A stretch of 64,000 nucleotides of DNA from Rhizoctonia solani (lineage: Eukaryota > Basidiomycota > Agaricomycetes > Cantharellales > Ceratobasidiaceae), in assembly GCF_016906535.1 (NCBI RefSeq), contig NC_057376.1, forward strand, positions 2,046,001 to 2,110,000, read 5' to 3'. Shown one piece after another: positions 47,403 to 57,119 of this stretch. Each line of letters begins with the position of its first letter. Position 1 is the first letter of the stretch. The translations under genes were made by a program, and so were the position numbers. Below the pieces are notes generated by a model. The model was not told the DNA's origin and made no database searches. It was given only the letters and a program-made list of their open reading frames with translations.

Positions 47403-48117
47403 TCATGACCCATGCATTTGCTGGCATGTCTCCTGACCAAGCCGCTTACTAATAGGATATTCCACAGTCTTTAGAAGGCTGCATATACTCACATATATGC
47501 AGTCAGAACTGTCATTACTCTAAGGGCTCATCACTTAGAGACTGACAGTCCACCAGGGTCACATGACCTCCCCCCCTCCAGTCCTTTATCAAATACTATA
47601 CTAAACTACTACAGAGTTGAGGTGGGGGGGGATGACATAATCTCTTCTATAATAATATATCATTGCAACCTTGCCTGTGGGCATTAACATTGGCCTGCAG
47701 CTAGGGGGGCAGGGGGAGTGCAACATCCCCCAGCAACATATATTATTTGTATATCACTGTGCATCACATATACTATATATCTTTGACAGTGGATATAAAT
47801 GGTAATAACCTTTCCAGATATGGGTTATGAGAGTACACAGGACTTTAGGTCCAGGTTGACTAAGTAGCTTACATTTTTCACACCACCTTAAGCAGCTCTC
47901 TCACTGTATTTAGGTATCTTGTTAACACCTTAAGCATCTTGATTGCTGTGAGATAATGAGACAATTCACAGATAAGAAAGGGGGAAACTGACAAGGTGAA
48001 TTGTTCTTGGGGTCTCCAAGCCAATTCACAGTCTTCTTTTATAACAAAAGTAGAAGGGAGTAAATACATGAGAAGGGATTGTGTCTGGGCCACATAACTG
48101 AGAAGCAAGATAGAGCA
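47403..48117. other. Degenerate transposon-derived sequence
   Basis: No coding region. It contains TGTCATGACCCATGCATTTG (resembling the LTR-B start), a G-rich run, and the CCACCTTAAGCAGC tail motif of LTR-A near 47881. It ends at the target duplication GAGCA of the copia element. Confidence 0.45.
48113..48117. repeat. Target-site duplication of copia element (left)
   Basis: GAGCA, repeated exactly at 53159-53163. Confidence 0.9.
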
Positions 48118-48372
48118 TGTCAGATGTCTAACACCTGCACAGGACGTCTCAGTACGGTGGGAGACAAGCGTGCATATATACGGATGTATGTAGTGTACAT
48201 GAATAGAGACATACCTGCACGGGATGTCTCAGTACGGTGGGAGACAAGCGTGCAGGAACAAGGTAGTCGACACAAGAATATATAGATCCCCTGAATGGAA
48301 TAGGGGTAAAGAGCCTTGACCGTCAAGGACCACACAATCACGTGACGGCGCTGGCGCGCCGCACATCCAACA
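48118..48372 (-). repeat. copia 3' LTR
   Basis: 255 bp. Contains an internal imperfect tandem duplication: the segment CTGCACAGGACGTCTCAGTA recurs as a near copy about 75 bp later. Also holds CACGTG and GGCGCGCC. Ten nucleotides differ from the 5' LTR, nine of them at ancestral CpG sites. Confidence 0.93.
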
Positions 48373-48527
48373 CTCCCCCTGGTCCAAGACGTACATAGAG
48401 AGAAAGAGAGAGAGAAAGGATAAAACAATAAAGCGGAAAAAAATTTAAAAAAAAGGAATCAGAAAGTTCAATCATAAGCATATAGAATCATAATAAAAGT
48501 AACATCACGGAGCGTGAGTTGAGTTGT

Positions 48528-51500
48528 TTAGCATATACCTGCGCGAGTACAACAGTGATGGAAAACATCCTTTGAAGTCGGTTTGGTAAGGAAGTTGGCT
48601 AGTTGGTCTTGCAAGGGAATATGGTATATTCTGTATTCCCCTTGAGCCACCTGGTCCCGTACGTAGTGGTATTGAATTGCAATGTGTTTTGCCATCTGAT
48701 GAGACTCTGGGTTCAAAGTGATAGCTATCGCGGCCTGATTGTCACAGAAAAGCGGAGTTGGGGGTGGTTGTTCTTCCCCTGATAATCCGTCCAACTCCCC
48801 CAGCCAACTTCAAACCCAGTATCCCTCCCTGCATGCCATAGACATTGCAACAAACTCAGCTTCCATAGTTGATTGGGCAACAACACTCTGGAGTTTGCTG
48901 CTCCAACTGATAAGTCCCCCGCATAGAGTTACCGCCCACCCAGTGGTTGATTTGTAAGTATCTGGACACATTCCCCAGTCCGCGTCCAAGTATATAGAGA
49001 GTTCTTTGGATCCAGTGTGTGAGTATGATACCCCAAGGGTCAAAGTGTGTTGTAGATACCAAAGAATACCAAGCAAGGCTTCCCAGTGGGCCGGTCCTGG
49101 ATTAGCACTGAAGCGCAATAGTGTGCAGACAGCATATGCAACATTGGGTCGTGTTTGACAGCATATAAATAGAAGAGCACCAACCAGAGCCAGGTAAGGG
49201 AACTTCTTCATGCGTGTTTTCTCCTCTTCTGTTGACGGGCATTGAGACTTTGAAAACCTTTTGCAAGGAGGAAGTGGGAGCAATAGTGGGGGAAGGTTGT
49301 AGACACCATACTGTCAAGCCAGGTCTTTGATGTAGCGGTTCTGTGTGATTAAAGCCGTTCCTGCTTTAGGGTCTTGTGTAATTTCTAGCCCTAAAATCTC
49401 TTTTGCGCGGCCTAAGTTCTTTAGTTCATATTTTGCGTTAAGTTCAGCGCAGAACAAGTCCCAAACTGCGTCGTTGGAAGCGGCACCGGTGAGGTTGTCA
49501 ACATGCACAGCTAGAATAATCAGACCAGTATTGTTGCGTTGTCGCATAAAGACGCAGTTATTGGAGTTGAAACGGACAAACCCTAGCTCTATAAGTGCCG
49601 AAGATAAACACTTGTACCAGACTCGACCTGCTTGCTTAAGTCCATAGAGTGACTTCACTAGTTTGAGGTACAAGCCCTGGTGCTCTGGGGGAGCAATCCA
49701 TCCGTCCGGTTGCTCCATGTATATTTCTTCCTCAAGAAGTCCGTTGAGGAAAGCCGCTGTGAAATCAGCTGCAAATAATGTGAGGCTGTCGCGGACAGAT
49801 ATAGCCACTACTAATTGTAGGGAGGCGGAGCGGGCTACTGGGGAAAACATTTCGTTGTAGTCCCGACCAAGACGTTGAGCACATCCTTTGATTACTAGGC
49901 AAGCTTTGTACGTGCCGTCAACTTTTATTGCAAAGACAAGCATGCCTTTCAGAGCTTTGCTGCCGGGTGGGAGGTCTGGGCTGTAGGTAAATGTGCCCTT
50001 GCTCAGAAGGGTGTTGAACTCCTTTGCAATAGCGGCCATCCACAAGTGTTTATCAGGATCTTGAATCGCCTTGTTATATGAACGTGGGACTGTTACGGGC
50101 TTGGGCCTTGCGGTAAATGCGGCTACGCGTGGGGCATAGTTGGGATTTGGTCTACGTTCTCAAGTACCTTGACGAGGTTCTTGTTGGGGCGGCTGGACAC
50201 CTGGTTCTTCCTCTAGCCTTTCCTCTTCATCATGTAGGCCTTCTATGTCTCCTTGCTCCCCCTGATCTTGACTGTTTGAACCAGGAGCATTGAAGTCATC
50301 GTCAAGATCAATAACTCGGGGCGTAGGAGAGGAAACACTCAAGCTGGATTCTGAGCTGACGTCGTCTGTAGGTAGTATACCAAATGCCTGCCAAATGTTG
50401 GAATCCGAGGGCGGTGGTACGGGTGGGAGGGGGCTTTGGTTGCGGTTTTGTTCAACACATACCACATGGCGGGAGTCGCAAAATCTCAGAGTTTTTGGGT
50501 CCCAACATCTGTAGCCAGACCCCGTATATCCCGTGAAGACACATTTTGCAGCCGTTGGGCCAGTTTTGGTATGCTGAGATTCTGGGAGTATAAGCACATA
50601 AGCATCACATCCAAAAGAACAGAGATGAGATACGTCTGGGGTGCGGGCAGTCCATTTTGTGTATGGGATGGACCCCCCAAGAGCTGAGTTTGGACAAAAG
50701 TTGAGGGTGTATGCGGCAAATAAGACTGCTTCGCCCCAGAAGCGGGGGGCTAGGCCCGATTCTTGTAGCACGGCCTGTACAATACCCATCACATCCTGAT
50801 TCTTGCGTTCAATACATCCGTTTTGTTCGGGAGTATAGGGTGACAACGTTTGATTCACAGTTCCAGTATTGCGTAGAAAACATTCAAAAGTATCCAACAT
50901 AAACTCCCCCCCTCTGTCCGACATTAAACACTTTATCCTCCGCCCTGAGGACCGCTCTGCCCAAGCCTTAAACTCCTTGTACCGCTCCAACGCTCCCAAC
51001 TTCTTCTTGAGCAAGTACGCGCAAAAATAACCGGTACAATCATTGCAGAACAAGATGAAGTACCTGTACCCCCCTATGGCTTCAATATCCATAGGGCCGC
51101 ATATGTCAGTATGCACTAGGTCAAGTGGTACGTCGGAACGGGCGGTTTGTGGGGAGAAGGGGAGCTTGTGGCCTTTTGCCAATAGGCAGGGCTCGCAAGG
51201 ATTGGATCGGTGGAGGCGGTCGGACATGGAGAAGTTGCTCACCAACTTCTTCTTGGCCAGAGCGTGTAAGTCATTTCCATTCAGGTGGCCAAACCGTGCA
51301 TGGGCAACGTGGGGATTAAGTGCCGTGGTCGATTTTCCGGCTAGGAAAGCAGTGAGCGCAAGAACAGGAGTGCGGAGCGTTGGGCGCAGGGCGGTGCGTA
51401 AGCTGATCGCATAGGGTCCTCCAATGGACTCATTTGCCTTAGCAATAAAAACGATCCCCTTTTCGTTCCAAACTTTGCATTGGTTCCCACGGAATACGGC

Positions 51501-52856
51501 GTGGAGAGCTGGTTTGGAGTCGCAGGTGAGTTGTCTTATGGAAATGAGGGTGCATGCAAGGTCTGGGACGTGTAGAGTATGACGAAATATGATGCATTCG
51601 CGTTCTCCAGACGATCCATTGATCCAGACTCGGAAGTCCCCTTCTCCTATAGCCATAATGAACCTATTGTCACCCAGGTATACTCGTTTAGGCTCGGTTA
51701 AGGTCCGATAATTAATGAAAAAGGCCTGTTCAGCTGCGCAATGGCGAGACGCGCCTGAGTTGATAGCCGCGTAATTCAAAGGCACTTTCCCGCCGCCTGC
51801 CTTGAGTATCAGTCCCCCAGAGATGTCTTGTGTGACGCAATCCAAGTGGACATTGTCGGATAGGACTGATGTGGACGCACAAAGGATTGTCACCTTTGCG
51901 TGTGTGTTGTACCCCAAGGAATTGTTGTTTGTAGACGTAGAACGAGTATCTAGAGCAGCAAGTCTTGCTTGGATTTGTGCAAGTTGGGCTGCAAGGTCAG
52001 ACGTTCCTTCGTTGGGCTTGTTTCCTCCAGCCCAAGACTCCTTGCGCTTGCAAGCCCGCTCCTGTCGTTGGGTCCTCTCCTCTGGCAATAGTGTTGGGCA
52101 GTCCCGAGCGTAGTGTCCTGGGTTCTTGCATACATAACAATTGCGGGAAGACAAGGGGTTGGGGTTGGTTGTGGCTTGTTTGGCGGTGAAAGTCTCTTTG
52201 TTTGTACGCACAGCTTGTAGTTGCTCCCAAGTAGTAGATAGCGACTGGTACCAGTGTTCAGGGTTTTTGGCGTTCATACCCTCCTGGAGGGTCGAGATCT
52301 GTGCCTGCAGAGATAGGGGCATTGCTAAGGCTAGCCAAGCGCAAGTTTCGGCATCGGACAGGGGTTGTCCGGCGCGCTTCAGGTTGAGAACGAGTCCGCT
52401 GAACTTTGCAAGAACATTGCTAAGAGGGATCGATCCGTCGTTGGAAAACTTCAGTGTAGCGAGTTTTGTTTGAGTGAGTGTAACGCCCTGAGCGGATTGA
52501 TTGGCAAAGCGCACAACAAGGGCATCCCAACACTTTTTTGGTAAGGTACTGCAGTCAAGGATATCGGCGTGGATAGGGTCAACTAAGCAAGCAAGCCAAG
52601 CTATTGCAACGTCGCAGTCCTCCTCCCAGGTTGTATATGCCGAGAGAATCATGTACTTGGAGGGGTCTGCCCCCTTTTTGATCTTCTCGAGGTTTTCGGC
52701 AGAATATTTGGGTGGAGGAGAGGAAGAGGGGTTAGCCGGGTCAAAGAACTTCCACACCTTGTGGGACTTGAGCTCGAATTTGGCGGTTGTTTGCCAAGTA
52801 TGCCAATTTGAGCCAGAGGCATCAAGGACAACGAATTTAGCTGAGCTTTTGGACAT
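48528..52856 (-). pseudogene. copia gag-pol polyprotein with three TGA codons and catalytic losses
   Basis: Starts MSKSSAKFVVLDASGSN at 52856. The UBN2-like Gag has zinc knuckle CYVCKNPGHYARDC at about residues 239-252. The protease site reads NYAAINSGASRH (about residue 363) with Asn in place of the catalytic Asp. The integrase zinc region (HARFGHLN, CEPCLLAKGH) and core follow (HTDICGP, SDRGGEF, PYTPEQNGCIERKNQ). TGA at 50160-50162 ends the first 898 codons; the same frame continues with reverse transcriptase (FAADFTAAFLNG, SLYGLKQAGRVWY), whose active site is VHVDNL instead of YVDD. TGA recurs at 49314-49316 and at 48810-48812. RNase H (DADWGMCPD, STMEAEFVA) and the C-terminal DNQAAI and KHIAIQYHYVRD blocks remain, with final stop at 48528. 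Confidence 0.93.
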
Positions 52857-52890
52857 ATTTCTGGGTACGTTCTTAGTCGCGCTGGGCGCC

Positions 52891-52903
52891 AGGGCTCATA
52901 ACC
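52891..52903 (-). other. Primer-binding site matching initiator tRNA-Met anticodon arm
   Basis: Immediately inside the 5' LTR. The minus strand reads GGTTATGAGCCCT; its complement GGGCTCATAACC is the anticodon stem-loop of eukaryotic initiator tRNA-Met. Priming from a cleaved half-tRNA is known for Drosophila copia and yeast Ty5. Confidence 0.75.
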
Positions 52904-53158
52904 TGTCAGATGTCTAACACCTGCACGGGACGTCTCAGTATGGTGGGAGACAAGCGTGCATATATACGGATGTATGTAGTGTACATGAATAGAGACATAC
53001 CTGCACGGGACGTCTCAGTACGGTGGGAGACGAGCGTGCAGGAACAAGGTAGTCGACACAAGAATATATAGATCCCCTGAATGGAATAGGGGTAAAGAGC
53101 CTCGACCGTTGAGGACCACATGATCACGTGACGGCGCTGGCGCGCCGCACATCTAACA
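52904..53158 (-). repeat. copia 5' LTR
   Basis: 255 bp, the transcription-start LTR. Same internal tandem duplication as its partner. Ends next to the GAGCA duplication at 53159-53163. Confidence 0.93.
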
Positions 53159-53163
53159 GAGCA

Positions 53164-53608
53164 TATGGCTCAGAAGCTCTGCACAGTAAACTGGGCTGGT
53201 GCACAGCAAGATAAGCAAGATACAAGCACTTAGAATGGAGTAAGTCCAGACTAAATGCAAGGAAGGGGAAGAGAAGAGGGAAGGACACAAACAAGGAAGA
53301 AGGGAAACATACAAACAGATCAGATGGATACAGATAGGATGTACATGAGTTCCCCAGACACATGCACTGGGGGGAAGGAGGAAGCAACAGGCAATACAGA
53401 GCCATTTCAGGAGGTGAGGCTCATGACATTGCTGTAGTTAGTTAGTTAGCCACCATAGGATAGCTCCACACCACCTTATGCAGTTTCTTACTTGTACTCA
53501 GTGGCTGCAAGTGCCAACCCCCTTGGTGTCTTATCAGACATCTAGGACATAAATACACAGCCTCACTTGTAATACATTAGGAGGGCAATCAACCATGGCA
53601 ATCTCCAG
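53164..53608. other. Degenerate transposon sequence, LTR-A tail and truncated LTR-A
   Basis: Includes an LTR-A tail ending in ATCTAGGACA near 53550, then a 5'-truncated LTR-A (from about 53565) whose sequence continues, interrupted, to 55099. No gene seen. Confidence 0.45.
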
Positions 53609-54062
53609 TGTCATGACCTTCATTGGCATGACATGATTTTTTACTTTTTTCTATCTTTTTTCTGAGACAGTTTCCTTTTTTGGTATGTAGTTATGAGTCA
53701 TCAAGATCATGTGACACATTTGATATATGATGTGAAATTGTAAATGACTCATGTGTTGTTCTTGTTGTTTTTGATGTGGCTTCTACTATGTATATAAGTG
53801 GGGTTAAGTTGCTGCTAACCAGCAAGACTTGACCTCTTTGTCAATTCATCCTAAGCTTTACCTATCCCCTTTGCCCAGGCCCTTAGTTGGCCATCAGTGC
53901 ACCTTACTCATAACCCTTAACCCAGGCCATTGTTGCCCTCTACCCCCCAAACCATATCCCCTGGGCCTTTGTCACCCATCTCTATTGTTTCATAGTCCAT
54001 TGGTGATAGGGCCATGGACTTTAAGCCCCACTTGTATCATAAGTCCAAGCTTAGTTGTGACA
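53609..54062 (+). mobile_element. Solo LTR of family LTR-B nested in LTR-A
   Basis: 454 bp, TGTCATGACCTTCATTGGCA to TAGTTGTGACA. Target duplication TCCAG / CCCAG (one transition) at 53604-53608 and 54063-54067. The flanks on both sides join into LTR-A sequence (ACCATGG...CCAGGTTGATTACC), so it inserted into an older LTR-A copy. Contains TATATAAGTGGGGTTAAG as a promoter-like box. Confidence 0.85.
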
Positions 54063-54080
54063 CCCAGGTTGATTACCTTT

Positions 54081-54849
54081 TGTCCTAGACATCCTTAAGG
54101 GCTGTCTAGGTAGCAGGTGCTTGTGGCTGTATGGACTTGCATGTAAACTGCATAAGGTGGTAGTTATGCTACCTACAACAACAATGAACTATACTACAAT
54201 GACCAAGGCCTGGAGGGCAATGGCAAGCTAGGTAGATACAGCAATGAAGCTGCTTAACGCAGTGTGGAGCTAACTACTGAGTGGATTCTGGGCTTAAGGC
54301 CCTTGTACAATGTGGAGATGTGACAAGAGGTAATTGACCTGGGTGTTACCATGGTTGGTTGGCCTCCTTATATATTACAGAGGTGAGCTATTTACAAATA
54401 CAATATATGCAATACCATAACAAATAAGAACCCTGCTCTGCAGTTGGTCTTACTCATGCATACGTGTCACTGACATGTCATGATGATGTCATAGGTGGAG
54501 GTGGCTATGTATGCTGACTTAAGCGCAGATGGGGATGTGGCTTGGCGCTTAGCGTATGATATAAGCGCCAAGGTCATGTGATTGAAAATGTTGTCTGTTT
54601 GACTTTGTTTAAATTTGAGAAATTCAGAATAAATTCCATGGTATCAATTGTGTCTACAACACATGTCATAATGATGTCACTGGGTGGAGGTGGCTACATA
54701 TGCTGAGTAAGCATGGGTGGGGACATGGCTTGGCGCTTAGCATATGATATAAGCGCCAAAATCATGTGATTGAAAATATTGTCTGTTTCACTTTGTTTGA
54801 ATCCAAGAAAATGGGAATAAATCCCCTTGGTATACATGTGTATACAACA
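54081..54849 (-). mobile_element. LTR-A insertion with a 188-bp terminal tandem duplication
   Basis: A full 581-bp LTR-A (54081-54661, complement) followed directly by a second copy of its last 188 bp (54662-54849). The whole unit is flanked by CCTTT (54076-54080 and 54850-54854), a perfect 5-bp duplication, and lies inside another LTR-A in the opposite sense. Both duplicated parts hold the perfect hairpin. Confidence 0.82.
54542..54571. repeat. LTR-A hairpin, perfect stem
   Basis: TTGGCGCTTA, 10-nt loop, TAAGCGCCAA. A perfect 10-bp stem retaining both CpG pairs. The second copy is at 54730-54759 with a loop change (CG to CA). Confidence 0.75.
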
Positions 54850-54854
54850 CCTTT

Positions 54855-55099
54855 TGTTGCATCCTTAACATTGTACAAGGACCTTACTACCCAGTAATCA
54901 CTTAGATAGTTACTTCCACATTGCCTGAAGCAAGGTTCTCACTGTACTCAGGTAGCTGCTTGATGCCTTAAGCACCTTTGTCACTGTAGTTAGTTGGTTC
55001 ACTGCTGTAGGATAGTCCTCTACTGCCTTACATTCTACCTTGTATTTAGCTGGCTGCAAGTGCCAACCCCCATTAGGTCCTTCACAACATCCAGGACAA
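54855..55099 (+). repeat. 3' remainder of the host LTR-A
   Basis: TGTTGCATCCTTAACATTGT, then the CCACATTGCCTGAAGC-type tail, ending at CATCCAGGACA. Together with the piece before 53609 it is the copy that received both nested insertions. Confidence 0.7.
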
Positions 55100-55103
55100 A
55101 GCT

Positions 55104-55790
55104 ATGACACCAGCATTGTCAATCCAAAAAATATGTAGGCCAGTCTCTGTGCCCCTGCTGGAAGACTTGAGGCAGGGGCTTAACCTATCCTACCCATGTG
55201 ACCTGGCCATTCTCACCATAGCCCTGACAACCTTTTGGGGTCAATGCTGCTTGGGCAAACTTTCAGGCAACAATAAGCACTCCTACAACCCACACAAATA
55301 GCCATTTTGTAGCTCCATCTACTTTGCCACTTCATCAAAGCAAGTGCATGCCCATCACTTACCTTGTTACCAAACATAGCCAAGTACAGAGCAATACCAC
55401 ATTGTTTACAAGGCAGGAAGGCTTACTTGATGCAGACTCACCAACCTGTTCACTTTTAGTGTCTTCCCCCAATCTCTATGTATCATCATTTCTATTTTCC
55501 TTTACTAACATTCATTCTGGATGCACCATTAGCATCAAAAAACCAACCTTTTTTTAAAAAATCTAAAATTAACAAAATATGGGCCACAAACAACCCCAAT
55601 CACTTCACCAGGCACTTGTTCTGCATTGGAGGAATGTCTGCCCTCCTGAAATCTGGTGTTCCCCCAGAGGTTGTAAGATCAATGGGCAGGTGGTCTTCCA
55701 ATGCACACCTGTGGTACTGGCAAGATGTTGGCAATATTGCTGCTAAACATGCTAGATTTGTCACCTCCCCCAACTTCATAATGCCAGCCT
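55104..55790 (+). pseudogene. Crypton-like tyrosine recombinase remnant
   Basis: Two recognisable blocks separated by stops and frameshifts. The first, PVSVPLLEDLRQGLNLSYPC then LTTFWGQCCLGKLSG, corresponds to the helical region and first catalytic-Arg box (family CRLGEL), with Arg replaced by Cys and Glu by Lys. The second, HLFCIGGMSALLKSGVPPEV then RSMGRWSSNAHLWYWQ, is the HxxR box plus Tyr, with Arg again Cys and the Tyr region retained. Such DNA-breaking-rejoining domains are widespread in Agaricomycete Crypton-type elements. It cannot be active. Crypton against a DIRS-type source cannot be decided. Confidence 0.7.
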
Positions 55791-55973
55791 TAGCCACCAA
55801 TACCAGCTCTCAGCCACATACCTCACAACCTCACACACTTGTGTGTCCCTTGCAAGTGCTTCAATGCAAAGGGCACACCTGATCCTTGCAATCTTGGTGT
55901 CCCAGTCTTTCCTGCCAGTATTGCTAATACAGCCCTGGTGGCCCCCTCTTTGTACTGTTCTTCTGTCAGAAAC

Positions 55974-56281
55974 TGTTACACTCCCACAAAATATACCATT
56001 GGACTTGCCTCTTTTTTCTGATATTTTTAGTATTTTTATGGACCTATTATCTTTAGTTTTCAGGTCATGTGATCCTGGCACTTGAAACAAGAGTATGGTG
56101 CTTATCCAAGTCAAGATGCCATGCCAAGACCATGTGACACTTCACAGTCCACAGCTGCTTCTTATTTGATACAATATTTAATTCTCTACATTTGTAATTA
56201 GCTTAGTTCTGGTGTATATAAACCACAGGAAAATTGCTTGGAGACCCCAAGTCAATTTTACCTTGTCTTTCATCACAGACA
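55974..56281 (+). repeat. LTR-C copy, 308 bp
   Basis: TGTTACACTCCCACAAAATA to TTTCATCACAGACA, TG...CA ends, with TATATAAACC promoter-like box near 56214. No matching flanking duplication. Other copies are at 59851-60173 (complement) and 45503-45714. Confidence 0.7.
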
Positions 56282-56284
56282 GGT

Positions 56285-56736
56285 TGTCACAACTCAGCTC
56301 AGACCTATGGTACAAGGCAGGGCTTAAAGTCCATGGCCCTATCACCAATGGACTATGAGAATGGTTAGGGGGGCAACAAAGGCCCAACGGGTATGATAAG
56401 GGTAGAGGGCTACTAAGGCCTGGGATGTGATGATTAAGTAAGGTGCACTTATAGCCAACTAGGGGCTTGGGCAAAGGGTAGGTGAGAGATGAGGATGAAT
56501 TGACAAAGAGGTCAAGTCTTGCTGTTCTAGTGGCAACTTGACCTGGTTTATATACATGAAGCAAGCAACATGAAAAACAACAGTACTAAATAATGAGTCA
56601 TTTACAATTTCACATCATATGTCAAATATTTCACGTGATCTTGATGAGTCATAAATATATACCAAAAAAGGAAACTGTCTCAGAAAAAAGATAGAAAAAA
56701 GTAAAAATTCATGTCATGCCAATGAAGGTCATGACA
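56285..56736 (-). mobile_element. Solo LTR of family LTR-B with CAGGT duplication
   Basis: 452 bp, complement of the 53609 copy (TGTCACAACTCAG to GAAGGTCATGACA). Perfect 5-bp duplication CAGGT at 56280-56284 and 56737-56741. It starts 3 bp after the end of LTR-C. Confidence 0.9.
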
Positions 56737-56961
56737 CAGGTGACCAGTAGTTGGCAGTAGCATTGGGACCATAAAGTCCCCTTACTTACTGGTAGTTAGT
56801 AGTCTGCCAGGCCTTAAGTCCTCAACATGGTAGATTATTACTTCCACACTGCCTTAAGCAGCCCCCACTCCAGTAGTTTAGTTGCCTAGCTGATTTCTTT
56901 GTATTGGTTACAGCCTTAAGCACCTGCAACTAGCAATTAGCTTGCCTTACAACAGGGTTAC

Positions 56962-57119
56962 AACATAAACAGAGGAAAACAGAACTAGCCATAATTGAAC
57001 CAGCTTGATCACTAAGCCATAGAGCCCTATTATTCCTCTGCTGACAACCCATGATTACACCTGCTACCCCCCAATTTGGGCTTGGGCCAGCATGCAACCA
57101 CTTGTGCTGGTCATGTGTG
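56962..57119 (-). repeat. Compact tRNA-like repeat (SINE-like), copy 3
   Basis: Complement of the core with A-box-like TGGCTTAGTGA and decayed B box (GGTTCAATTAT), plus the outer GCTTGGGCCAGCATGC segment. A and B boxes are again 7 nt apart. Confidence 0.55.

Larger units (their letters stand above)
48118..53158 (-). mobile_element. Ty1/copia LTR retrotransposon, nearly complete, inactive
   Basis: 5041 bp with 255-bp LTRs (48118-48372 and 52904-53158), TG...CA ends and a perfect GAGCA duplication. Transcribed leftwards. The 5' LTR is the right one; next to it is a primer-binding site complementary to the anticodon region of initiator tRNA-Met (52891-52903). Next to the left LTR is a purine tract (complement of CTCCCCCTGGTCC, 48373-48385). 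The polyprotein order is Gag, protease, integrase, reverse transcriptase, RNase H, i.e. copia. Three in-frame TGA codons and altered protease and RT catalytic residues make it non-autonomous now. LTR identity of about 96% implies fairly recent insertion. Confidence 0.95.
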
